Virus record (IMG/VR): IMGVR_UViG_3300034356_000782
Span: 1 to 47,452 of that record
DNA from: a virus
Direction: 5' to 3' (one strand)
Length of the DNA: 47,452 bases
A program made the translations under genes and the position numbers. This document shows, one piece after another, positions 33,255 to 41,094 of this stretch (positions are counted from its first letter, which is position 1; the number at the start of each line of letters is the position of its first letter). The notes beneath the pieces are model-generated. The model searched no databases. It saw only the letters and a program-made list of their open reading frames with translations, and was not told the DNA's origin.

Positions 33255-34345
33255 GTTTAAGAGACCAAAGACAGAAAGAGTTTGCCAAGATATGGCTAAA
33301 CAGTGGTCGCTATGGAATCCTGAACTTATGTCCCAGGTTTGGAAAGATCTACACCACAATCAATATCTTAGAACATCTCAAGGATGATATCAGTATTCTG
33401 ATAGCCTATCCAGATGTTAAGATTAAAGACTCGTGGGAAGAAGATTTTGAAACTAGAGGATATAAGAATCCTAACATCACTTATACAACACACTTGTCAA
33501 TGCATAAACATGCAGAAGAATTATATGACATGGTGATTATAGATGAGATACATTTATTGTCAGATAACCAACTAGATGCTGCTTATCAGTTAACACTAAA
33601 GAACAAGTATGTATTAGGACTTACAGGTACGCTGTCCTCATGGACAGAATCAGAACTAGATCAAAGATTACGCTTACCAGTAATATGTAATTACTCGATT
33701 GACCAAGCTATCCAAGAAGGAGTTATTGTGGACTATCAGATCACAGTGCTTAAAGTTCCTTTGGATAACCAAGTGATACAACCAATCAAAGGTAAAGATA
33801 GAACTGAGAAGAAACACTTTGATGCTACTAGTTGGGTGATTGATAAACTAGATAAAGAAGGCAAGAATACAATGATGCTACGCTTGAAGAGAATGAGACT
33901 TATTCAGAATAGTATAGCAAAGCTTGCTCTCACCAGACAGTTGTTACAGAAGTATAAAGACGAACGTGTTCTTGTATTCTGTGGTACAACAGACATGGCT
34001 GATAATCTAGGTATACCATCACATCATAGTAAGTCAGGAGATAAGGAAGCCTTCAAGAAGTTTGCTGAAGGTGAAGGTAATCACATGGCTGTAGTAAAGA
34101 TTGGAAACACGGGTGTAACATACAAACCATTGAACAAGGTGATACTGAATTACTTTGATAGTAATGCAGAGAACTTAGCTCAGAAGGTAAACAGATGTAT
34201 GGCTATGGAGTACAATAATCCTGATAAGAAAGCTGACATTTATATCATTTCAACGAATGAACCTGTAGAGGAAAAATGGCTTAATAAGGCACTAGAATTC
34301 TTTGATAAAGAGAAGATTAGGGTTGTAAATGTTAACAGAAATTAG
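33251..34345 (+). CDS. SF2 helicase-like protein with degenerate motifs
   Basis: 364 aa. Motif I reads CPRFGKIYTT (27-36), with Ile right after Lys where Thr/Ser normally contacts Mg. Motif II is VIIDEIH (D98-E99-I-H101) and motif III LTGT (134-137). Motif VI reads AQKVNRCMAM, with the usual second Arg missing. Other elements (EERVLVF-like 'ERVLVFCGTTDM', 'NTGVTYK') fit an SF2 fold. ATP hydrolysis may be reduced or lost. It lies between the replicative helicase and the P-loop ATPase genes. Confidence 0.8.
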   Translation: MSLRDQRQKEFAKIWLNSGRYGILNLCPRFGKIYTTINILEHLKDDISILIAYPDVKIKDSWEEDFETRGYKNPNITYTTHLSMHKHAEELYDMVIIDEIHLLSDNQLDAAYQLTLKNKYVLGLTGTLSSWTESELDQRLRLPVICNYSIDQAIQEGVIVDYQITVLKVPLDNQVIQPIKGKDRTEKKHFDATSWVIDKLDKEGKNTMMLRLKRMRLIQNSIAKLALTRQLLQKYKDERVLVFCGTTDMADNLGIPSHHSKSGDKEAFKKFAEGEGNHMAVVKIGNTGVTYKPLNKVILNYFDSNAENLAQKVNRCMAMEYNNPDKKADIYIISTNEPVEEKWLNKALEFFDKEKIRVVNVNRN

Positions 34346-34353
34346 TAACTTTA
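34323..34353 (+). promoter_or_regulatory. Possible promoter before the P-loop ATPase gene
   Basis: TTG (34323-34325) is followed 20 nt later by TAACTTTA (34346-34353), 29 nt before the ATG at 34382. The box resembles TAnnTTTG. Similar TAACTT strings precede recA (45471) and lie at 30085. Confidence 0.35.
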
Positions 34354-34381
34354 AGTAAATAAATAACTAAATAATATAAAC

Positions 34382-35053
34382 ATGGCAAGCAAACTAATCG
34401 GGATTGTGGGCTCGACTGGTACAGGTAAATCTACCTCTATCAAGTTCCTCGATCCAAAAGAAACCTACATCATTAATGTAGCGAAGAAAGAGTTACCATT
34501 CAAAGGTGCTGACAAATTGTACAACACTGAGAACAAGAACTACAAGGAGATTGATGATGCAAATGAGATCACTCGTTTGTTAAAGACTGTCTCTGAAAAA
34601 GCTCCGCACATCAAGAACATTGTGATTGAGGATTCAAACTACATCATGGGCTTTAACATTGTAGCTAGAGCAACTGAGGTGGGTTTCACTAAATTTTCTA
34701 TCATGGCAAGAGACATGGTTGAACTATTCAGAGAAGCTCGTAAATTGCGTGACGATTTGAAGGTATTCTATTTCACACACCCAGAAACTATTGAAGAAGG
34801 TGGAGAGGTTACAGGATACAAGATCAAAACAGCAGGTAAATTGATTGATAATCAAATTGTATTAGAAGGTTTATTAACTATCTGTCTTTACACTTATGTG
34901 GAAGAGAACAAAGATGGTACATCTACCTATAACTTCGTAACTAATCGTTACAGGAAGTTCCCTGCTAAGAGTCCAGATGGTATGTTTGCAGACATCAAGA
35001 TTCCTAATAACTTACAAGACGTAGCAAACAAAATAGACGAGTATTATAACTAA
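34382..35053 (+). CDS. P-loop ATPase of the crAss-like replication module
   Basis: 223 aa with Walker A GIVGSTGTGKST at 7-18 and a probable Walker B at NIVIEDSNYIMG (about 79-90). The rest of the fold looks like the RecA/AAA-type NTPases that phages use near SSB genes (Sak4-like or AAA_24-like); the exact family is not certain. It has its own A-rich leader and is directly upstream of the SSB-like gene, suggesting a role in recombination or replication on single-stranded DNA. Confidence 0.8.
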   Translation: MASKLIGIVGSTGTGKSTSIKFLDPKETYIINVAKKELPFKGADKLYNTENKNYKEIDDANEITRLLKTVSEKAPHIKNIVIEDSNYIMGFNIVARATEVGFTKFSIMARDMVELFREARKLRDDLKVFYFTHPETIEEGGEVTGYKIKTAGKLIDNQIVLEGLLTICLYTYVEENKDGTSTYNFVTNRYRKFPAKSPDGMFADIKIPNNLQDVANKIDEYYN

Positions 35054-35079
35054 TTTTTTAACAAATAAACATAGAAATC

Positions 35080-35946
35080 ATGGCAGTAGGAGGAAACGTA
35101 AGAGAATCTCAAGGAACAGTAGAGTTCAAAAAGAAAGTAGGCTATTTCGAGGCTGAAGTAATTGCAATCAACCCAACAATCGAGGAGTACAAAGATCTTC
35201 TTGGTATTGAATTGAAAGAGGACAGCAAAGCAACTGAGTATTTAGGTGTTGGTAGCGATGGTACATCAAAGATTCGTATTGATGTATGGTTACAAGACGT
35301 AAAGGGTGGTGATAAGTTCAAAGCAGTATTCTGGTTAGAAGATACTAAGAAGCAGAACAAAGACAAGACTAAGAAGCAATATATCAACAACATTGGTATC
35401 ACTTCTTGGGCAGCTGATGAAGAGAACTTACCAACATGGTTTGTTAAGCGTGACTATCGTGTAGCATATACAGGTGAAGCAGAGTTAATGGAGTTCTTCC
35501 GTAACTGGTTAGCAGGTATTGATTTCATGGCAGACAGTGCTGAGCTTATGTTAGAGTGGCGGAAGGTGATTGCTGGAAACTTGAAAGAGTGGAAAGATGA
35601 GATTGGTGGTAAGTATACTAAAACAGTAGGTGTACTAGCAACTATCAAGACTGTAGAGAAAGAAGATGGACCTGTGTCTTATCAATCTATCTACAGCAAA
35701 GCATTCTTCCCAGGTTTTGCTATCAAGCAAATGCGTCAAGTAGATTTCAATAACCAAGATATTATTCGTCAATTGAAGTTCAAGCCTAACAAAGAACTTA
35801 AACCTTACGAACGTTTTGTTCTTAATGTGGTAGGTGAATACGGATGCAAAGAGTATTATACATTCAAAGATTTACATGACTATGATCCAGCTAGTAACTT
35901 AGTTGAATCAAATGCTTTCATCTCTGATGATGGAGGAGACTTTTAG
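35080..35946 (+). CDS. Single-stranded-DNA-binding-like protein
   Basis: 288 aa starting MAVGGNVRESQGTVEFKKK. Beta-rich core with an OB-like pattern, aromatic residues in strands, and an acidic Asp-rich end (AFISDDGGDF), the typical acidic tail by which SSBs recruit partners. Good codon bias and a terminator behind it suggest abundance. It ends in TAG. Its position between a P-loop ATPase and the primase supports an SSB role; there is no single diagnostic motif. Confidence 0.72.
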   Translation: MAVGGNVRESQGTVEFKKKVGYFEAEVIAINPTIEEYKDLLGIELKEDSKATEYLGVGSDGTSKIRIDVWLQDVKGGDKFKAVFWLEDTKKQNKDKTKKQYINNIGITSWAADEENLPTWFVKRDYRVAYTGEAELMEFFRNWLAGIDFMADSAELMLEWRKVIAGNLKEWKDEIGGKYTKTVGVLATIKTVEKEDGPVSYQSIYSKAFFPGFAIKQMRQVDFNNQDIIRQLKFKPNKELKPYERFVLNVVGEYGCKEYYTFKDLHDYDPASNLVESNAFISDDGGDF

Positions 35947-35973
35947 CATAAGCTAATATTTAGTTGAAACAGC

Positions 35974-36010
35974 AGAGCCCATTCTATCTTAGTTTGGGCT
36001 CTCTTTTTCT
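35974..36010 (+). terminator. Rho-independent terminator after the SSB-like gene
   Basis: AGAGCCCA (35974-35981) with TGGGCTCT (35995-36002), followed by CTTTTTCTT. A clear terminator between the SSB-like gene and the primase. Confidence 0.88.
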
Positions 36011-36025
36011 TAAACCAATAACAAT

Positions 36026-37039
36026 ATGCCAATTAATGGAAAAATGAGGCTTATGCCTATCAATACTGAAAGCATATTACAGAAGGTTAGTGAGTATGAT
36101 ATATTCAGGTATTACATGCCACACAGTGATTGGAAGCCTAACATTGTTACCTTCTCTCCATTTAGGAATGAGAAGACACCATCATTTATTATTGGTAACA
36201 AGCATGGTAGACTAACATTCATTGATTTTGGTGACACTAGTAAGAGAGGATCATGTTTCGACTTTGTTAGAATGTTATTCAACATCCAAGAGTATCAGGA
36301 TGCATTGAAGATGATTGACAGAGACTTAGGACTAGGACTCACTAGACAAACTAATACCCAAGAGTATAAAAGGATTGTCACTGAGTACAAGCAACCAGTG
36401 AGAATGCAGAAAACATATTCTAACATCCAAGTAGTCACAAAGAAGTTTACCAAAGAGGAACTAGCATATTGGAACCAGTATCATATTGATATACAGGATC
36501 TCAAAGACAACAATGTGTATAGCGTCTCAAAGGTTTATCTTAACAAGCAGCTATTTCCTGCTCCAGTAGATGAACTAAGATTTGGTTATCTCTATGGTGA
36601 TAAGTGGAAGATTTATCGACCTTATGCTAAAGATAAGCGTAGCAAATGGGTACCAAACAATGTACCTATTACAGCAATGGATGGTAAAGAGAACATCAAA
36701 GAGTGTGATGTAGCATTTATCAACAAGTCAAAGAAGGATTATATGGTGATGAAGAAACTATTCCCGTGCAGCTGTGCTGTACAGAATGAGGGCTTAGGTT
36801 GTTTCTCTCCTGAGAATGTTGAATATATCAAGAGCAACTCTGCTAGTCAGATATTGTCATTTGATTCAGACATAACAGGTGTAGAGAACTCACAACAGAT
36901 CACACAGTTATTTGGATTTGATTACTGTAATGTTCCCAGGAAGTATCTATCTGAGGGCATTAAAGATTGGGCAGACCTTGCTAGAGTGCATGGTCTAAAA
37001 GCAATTGAAGATTACTTAATAGAAAAAGAATTATTATGA
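36026..37039 (+). CDS. DnaG-type primase
   Basis: 337 aa. The N-terminal domain has FSPFRNEKTPSF (about 45-56) and FDFVRMLF, the order of the DnaG CHC2 zinc domain, but the zinc-binding cysteines are absent. The catalytic TOPRIM-like part has AFINKSKKDYMVM (about 232-244), NEGLGC, ILSFDSDITG (DxD near 284) and GIKDWADL. It makes RNA primers for the polymerase. An alternative start at MRLMPINTES, 6 codons later, is possible. It begins just behind the SSB terminator. Confidence 0.85.
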   Translation: MPINGKMRLMPINTESILQKVSEYDIFRYYMPHSDWKPNIVTFSPFRNEKTPSFIIGNKHGRLTFIDFGDTSKRGSCFDFVRMLFNIQEYQDALKMIDRDLGLGLTRQTNTQEYKRIVTEYKQPVRMQKTYSNIQVVTKKFTKEELAYWNQYHIDIQDLKDNNVYSVSKVYLNKQLFPAPVDELRFGYLYGDKWKIYRPYAKDKRSKWVPNNVPITAMDGKENIKECDVAFINKSKKDYMVMKKLFPCSCAVQNEGLGCFSPENVEYIKSNSASQILSFDSDITGVENSQQITQLFGFDYCNVPRKYLSEGIKDWADLARVHGLKAIEDYLIEKELL

Positions 37040-37224
37040 CAATTGGTGAACTAATTGAAATCTTAGAGCAACATCCAAATAAGGATGCTCAAGTAGTTAT
37101 CAGATTTAATGAAAAAAATCCTGACGATGAGGATTCTGACATCACATCAACATACATTGAAGTGTGGGATGCGGATAACTTTTATCCTGATTTCGTAGAG
37201 ATTTTTACAACACCGTTAATGTAA
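37036..37224 (+). CDS. Small acidic protein, common phage type, unknown
   Basis: 62 aa, beginning MTIGELIEILEQHP, then an acidic, beta-rich second half. The 'TIGELIEILE...DAQVVI' pattern is common among small phage proteins of unknown role. It overlaps the primase by 4 nt. Confidence 0.65.
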   Translation: MTIGELIEILEQHPNKDAQVVIRFNEKNPDDEDSDITSTYIEVWDADNFYPDFVEIFTTPLM

Positions 37225-37244
37225 ACAATTAAACAATCAAAATT

Positions 37245-37607
37245 ATGGGAAGATATTATTCAGGTGACATCGAAGGAAAATTCTGGTTCGGTGTACAAAG
37301 CTCACTAGTAGCAAGTGAAAGATTTGGATGCGTTGAAAGTGATCCAGGTTATGTAGATTATTATGTAGAAGAGGATCGATTACCTAAAATCAACGAGGAA
37401 CTAAAGAACATTGAAGACAAGATGGGAGACCAATTTGGTAAGTATCAAGAGTTCTTTGGTAGAGTAAATGGTTACAATGATCAAATGATGATTGATGCAG
37501 GACTAGATATTAAGTTTCTAGAGGACTATGCAGATTATGGATTTGGTGTAAAATTAAGAGATTGTATCATCGAGCAAGGTTATTGCTCATTCACAGCAGA
37601 ATTATGA
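37245..37607 (+). CDS. Conserved phage hypothetical protein (120 aa)
   Basis: Starts MGRYYSGDIEGKFWFGVQSS, a start I have seen in many environmental phages. Asp/Tyr-rich; a helical middle (INEELKNIEDKMGDQFG). Function of the family is unknown. Confidence 0.7.
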   Translation: MGRYYSGDIEGKFWFGVQSSLVASERFGCVESDPGYVDYYVEEDRLPKINEELKNIEDKMGDQFGKYQEFFGRVNGYNDQMMIDAGLDIKFLEDYADYGFGVKLRDCIIEQGYCSFTAEL

Positions 37608-37612
37608 TAGTT

Positions 37613-37867
37613 ATGAACAAGAAAGAAGATTTAGAAAAACACTGGAACCGCAAAGCACAACAGGTGCTAGAAGGTAGAACAATTGCAAAGGTATTCTACA
37701 TGAATGAAGCAGAAGCTGATGAATGGGGATGGTACAAGAGACCAATCATTATGGTCTTAGATGATGATACACAACTTATTGTATCAGCAGATGATGAAGG
37801 TAATGATGGTGGATCAATATTTTATGCAAACAAAGAAGAGCTCGATGGAGTTCTACCAACACTATAA
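37613..37867 (+). CDS. Small protein, unknown
   Basis: 84 aa from MNKKEDLEKHWNRKAQ. An upstream ATG at 37604 would overlap the previous stop (ATGA) and add three residues. I prefer 37613 because tag-tt-ATG junctions recur here. It has a helical N-part, then a beta-rich part with 'GRTIAKVFYM' and 'PIIMVLDDDTQLIV'. Its stop shares a base with the next ATG. Confidence 0.62.
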   Translation: MNKKEDLEKHWNRKAQQVLEGRTIAKVFYMNEAEADEWGWYKRPIIMVLDDDTQLIVSADDEGNDGGSIFYANKEELDGVLPTL

Positions 37868-38040
37868 TGGATCCAGAATTAAGAGCAGCAATTTTAGAGG
37901 AACTTGTGTATCAGATACAACAAGAGACTGAGTGGTTATCAACCACAGAAGGAGATGAGATTGAATGCATAGGCATTGAGAACTTAGAAGGTATTATTAA
38001 AAACGTTTTTGGAATTACATTAAACATATCACAATCATGA
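37867..38040 (+). CDS. 57-residue protein, unknown
   Basis: A short frame coupled to both neighbours (TAATG before, ATGA after). Acidic and helical in the first half (ELRAAILEELVYQIQQETEW). No motif. Confidence 0.58.
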   Translation: MDPELRAAILEELVYQIQQETEWLSTTEGDEIECIGIENLEGIIKNVFGITLNISQS

Positions 38041-38897
38041 AAAGACCAGAATATAACACAACAAGAGAAGGATTAATCCGTGCTGATATTCCAGCACAAA
38101 CACGTACTTACAAGCCTGTATCTCACGAGCAGATGATGGATGTCACACTAGAGGGTATACTTAAATCAGGATTCAAATTGGATCAAGAGATGTATCTATC
38201 ATCTAATGACCACCAGATCGCAACAGGTAGATATACTATCAGCAACGTAGCAGATAGTGAGATGCAGTTACAGATTGGTTGGCAGAACAGCTACAACAAG
38301 CAAGTTAGTTTGAAGTTTGCTATTGGTGTACATATTATGATTTGCTCTAATGGTTGCGTGTCAGGTGACATGGGTACATTCAAACGTAAGCACACAGGTG
38401 ATGTGCAAGAGTATACACCACAATCTATCATGGAGTATATCAAGACAGCAGGTGATAGCTTCCGCCAGATTCAATCTGAACGTGAGGCTATGAAGAATAT
38501 CGAGCTATCTAAGAGACAGAAAGGTGAATTGATCGGACGTATGATTGTAGAAGAAGGATTTATCAGCTCTAGTGAGTTGAATATCATTCGTAAGGAAATA
38601 CAAAAGCCTACGCACGATTACAATGCACAAGACTCTCTATGGGAATTGTATCAGTATACAACATTTGCAATGAAAGAAACACATCCAGCTAATTGGATGA
38701 CTGATCACATATCAGCACACTCTTTCTTTGTAGGTGTGAATGGTGAGATTGTAACAAACTCAGGAATATCTGTTCCAGATGATTTGTTCTTTCAACAAGA
38801 CTTTAGCTCACAGTTACGTCACAACGGTGATCAAATGACAGCACATTCGAATCTCACAGGAATTAGAACGTTTAACAATTACGATTTAGTATTATGA
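38037..38897 (+). CDS. DUF932-like phage/plasmid protein
   Basis: 286 aa. A strand-rich centre with HIMICSNGCVSGDM near residues 103-116 and a helical C-half resembles the DUF932 family of phage and plasmid proteins, whose function is not settled but which occur near replication genes. It overlaps neighbours by 4 nt on each side, placing it in the primase-to-UDG transcript. Confidence 0.65.
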   Translation: MKRPEYNTTREGLIRADIPAQTRTYKPVSHEQMMDVTLEGILKSGFKLDQEMYLSSNDHQIATGRYTISNVADSEMQLQIGWQNSYNKQVSLKFAIGVHIMICSNGCVSGDMGTFKRKHTGDVQEYTPQSIMEYIKTAGDSFRQIQSEREAMKNIELSKRQKGELIGRMIVEEGFISSSELNIIRKEIQKPTHDYNAQDSLWELYQYTTFAMKETHPANWMTDHISAHSFFVGVNGEIVTNSGISVPDDLFFQQDFSSQLRHNGDQMTAHSNLTGIRTFNNYDLVL

Positions 38898-39613
38898 TTT
38901 GGGAAAAGTTTGCAGATTTCTTTCACGAGAGTTGGCATGAGAAAATGAGACCTTTCATTGAAAGTGAAGAGTGTGACAAGATATATGCATTCTTAAAGTC
39001 AGAGAGTAAGAGGGGCAAGCGTATTGCTCCTCTCTCTCACAATGTCTTTAGATGCTTCAAAGAAACACCACTCAATGAAGTCAAGGTGATCATTGTAGGA
39101 ATGTGTCCTTATCACACATTTACGTATGAGGGAACTCCTGTAGCTGATGGACTTGTAATGGGTTGTTCTGTAACTAATAAGTTACAACCATCACTAGAGC
39201 AGTTCTATGGAGGTATAGAGAAAGAGTTGTACAATGGACTATGTATAGCTTGTGAGAAACCAGCAGACGTAAGTTATCTGGCTCACCAAGGTGTATTGAT
39301 GTTCAATGCAGCTCTCACTACAGAGATGAACAAAGCAGGCTCTCATTTAGAACTATGGGAACCATTTGTGAAATATCTGTTTGAAGAAGTGTTTGCTTAT
39401 TCAGGCATCCCTTTGATATTCTTAGGTAAAGAAGCTTACAAGACACGTAAGTATCTAACAGGATTTGATTGGTCTTTCCCAGTCAGCCATCCAGCATCAG
39501 CTTCCTATAAGAATACAGAATGGGATACAGAAGGAGTGTTCACACAGGTTAATACAATTATCAAACAAAACAATGGATTTGAGATCAATTGGTTAAACAA
39601 GACAGAGATATGA
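38894..39613 (+). CDS. Uracil-DNA glycosylase family protein with altered catalytic motif
   Basis: 239 aa with the family 1 UDG motif order. The water-activating loop GQDPYH appears as G69-M-C-P-Y-H74, so the catalytic Asp is Cys. LMFNAAL (135-141) corresponds to the uracil-recognition strand with N138. HPASAS (199-204) corresponds to the HPSPLS DNA-intercalation loop, with H199 kept. PLIFLGKEAYK precedes the last loop as usual. It may be a weak glycosylase, or a DNA-binding or processivity factor as known for poxvirus D4. Confidence 0.85.
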   Translation: MIWEKFADFFHESWHEKMRPFIESEECDKIYAFLKSESKRGKRIAPLSHNVFRCFKETPLNEVKVIIVGMCPYHTFTYEGTPVADGLVMGCSVTNKLQPSLEQFYGGIEKELYNGLCIACEKPADVSYLAHQGVLMFNAALTTEMNKAGSHLELWEPFVKYLFEEVFAYSGIPLIFLGKEAYKTRKYLTGFDWSFPVSHPASASYKNTEWDTEGVFTQVNTIIKQNNGFEINWLNKTEI

Positions 39614-39804
39614 ACGTAACAGTAAATATTCTAGAATTAGCTAGTGAACTAGCCCATGCTGATTTAGAATTGCACATGAAGTTTGGTGCAATTTATAAAG
39701 ATGATGGATCAGTAATGACTTACACAGAAGAGGCACAAGATGAGTTCAATGAATTGTATGACAAATACTATTCAATTATCGAATCATGCCGAATAGACAA
39801 CTAA
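39610..39804 (+). CDS. Small acidic helical protein, unknown
   Basis: 64 aa from MNVTVNILELASELAHAD, ATGA-coupled to the glycosylase stop. Helical with an acidic second half. An earlier in-frame start would lie within the glycosylase gene. No motif. Confidence 0.6.
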   Translation: MNVTVNILELASELAHADLELHMKFGAIYKDDGSVMTYTEEAQDEFNELYDKYYSIIESCRIDN

Positions 39805-39808
39805 TATT

Positions 39809-40153
39809 ATGACACATTTTTTGCACAAGAATACAGCTCTAAGACAAGAGTGTATTGAATCTATCGAAGATTCATTAAAGACAATGGAAAACCAGCAGTG
39901 CTGCTTAATTGATCCAGCACTTGATCCTAAAGAAGATGATATCTATTGGGATTTACCCTTAGTAGTACACTTTGGTAGGTATGAATATGGTGTAGAGTAT
40001 GCTCTTACTAATGTTAGATTAGAGAATGGAGGATTATGGTTTAATGGTCACACCCCTACTACAGGTGATGAGTACAGTTTTGCTCCAAGTGAGTTAGATA
40101 TGTGGGCATTAACTCAAGTAGCAGATACGTTAATAGAACTTAAAAACAAGTAA
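39809..40153 (+). CDS. Acidic protein, unknown
   Basis: 114 aa, starting MTHFLHKNTALRQECIE. A helical first third, then strands with aromatic residues. Two adjacent cysteines near residue 31. Lies 4 nt after the previous gene. Function unknown. Confidence 0.6.
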   Translation: MTHFLHKNTALRQECIESIEDSLKTMENQQCCLIDPALDPKEDDIYWDLPLVVHFGRYEYGVEYALTNVRLENGGLWFNGHTPTTGDEYSFAPSELDMWALTQVADTLIELKNK

Positions 40154-40154
40154 C

Positions 40155-40418
40155 ATGGAAGAGTTTGATTTTTATTTAGAACAGAAAGCAGCTGTTTGGT
40201 TTAGAACATGCTTCACCATCAAGGCTGAGAATGAAGAAGAAGCAAGAGAGAAAGCTAAGAAGTTTGTATTACGTGGAGATCACACAAACTATTCTTGGGA
40301 TCAGGGAGATATTATAGAGCTATTGCCTGTACATCAGAACTGTGACCAACCAACAGAAGAGTTGTATGAACAAACCAGTGGAGATATCATCTGGCATAAT
40401 GCACAATTCGATCAATAG
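40155..40418 (+). CDS. Small acidic protein, unknown
   Basis: 87 aa. 'FTIKAENEEEAREKAKKFV' is the beta-strand-then-helix unit found in many small phage proteins in which an Ala/Glu-rich helix follows a strand. Starts one base after the previous stop. Confidence 0.62.
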   Translation: MEEFDFYLEQKAAVWFRTCFTIKAENEEEAREKAKKFVLRGDHTNYSWDQGDIIELLPVHQNCDQPTEELYEQTSGDIIWHNAQFDQ

Positions 40419-40433
40419 TTGTATATTTACAAC

Positions 40434-40853
40434 ATGGCAACACGCATACAAAAGAAAATACCCGTAAAGAGGTCTAGAGTAGCAAAGACTCGTAACAGTG
40501 GAACAATGAGTGAATCAGCCTTCTGGTCATTTATCAGAAGTGCTCTTCGTCAGAAGTCTAGATGGTGGAAACCAATAGCTGAATGCAAAGCTAGAGCAAA
40601 ACGTCCGTACAAAGGACCTTTGAAGAGGCAGAAGTTTGAATATCAATGTAATCAATGTAAGGAATGGTATCCTGAGAAGAAGATTAACGTTGACCATATC
40701 AATCCAGCAGGAAGCTTGAACAATGGATCAGATCTAGCAGGTTTTATTGAGAGATTGTTTTGTGAAATAGACAACTTACAGGTGTTATGTGAACCTTGTC
40801 ATGACAAAAAGACTAAAGCAGAAAAAGATGGCGGAAAAGCAAGTAGAAGTTAG
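40434..40853 (+). CDS. HNH endonuclease-like protein
   Basis: 139 aa from MATRIQKKIPVKRSR. Basic N-terminus; then CNQC (about 75-78), VDHINPAG (about 92-99) and VLCEPCHDKKT (about 122-132). That is the zinc-coordinating, His-containing HNH fold: DHI is the catalytic H, and the final CxxCH is the metal knuckle. It could act as a free-standing homing-type nuclease, or serve packaging or recombination. The gap upstream holds a GTTGTA/TACAAC inverted repeat. Confidence 0.83.
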   Translation: MATRIQKKIPVKRSRVAKTRNSGTMSESAFWSFIRSALRQKSRWWKPIAECKARAKRPYKGPLKRQKFEYQCNQCKEWYPEKKINVDHINPAGSLNNGSDLAGFIERLFCEIDNLQVLCEPCHDKKTKAEKDGGKASRS

Positions 40854-41094
40854 TATTGAAAGAAAGCCTTCGATTGTGGAGGTTTGGTACGAAGGTGCTG
40901 TGACATACGATGGAGAAGAATATAAGTTCTGGCTTATTGATCCACAGACACCAGATCCAGCAGGAAACGTGTATGAGATTGAGGTGAGATGGTTCTTCAA
41001 GAGAGTTCCTATGGAGATTAGAAGAATGAGTGATCAGATTGCTCAGCAGTATTTAGACATGCGTAGTGAATCAAAAGCAAAAAACAATGATTAA
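40828..41094 (+). CDS. Small beta-rich protein, unknown
   Basis: 88 aa from MAEKQVEVSIERKPS; an earlier in-frame start is deep in the HNH gene. A run of strands (IVEVWYEGAVTYD, YEIEVRWFFKRV) suggests a small sandwich. Overlaps HNH by 26 nt. No motif. Confidence 0.6.
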   Translation: MAEKQVEVSIERKPSIVEVWYEGAVTYDGEEYKFWLIDPQTPDPAGNVYEIEVRWFFKRVPMEIRRMSDQIAQQYLDMRSESKAKNND

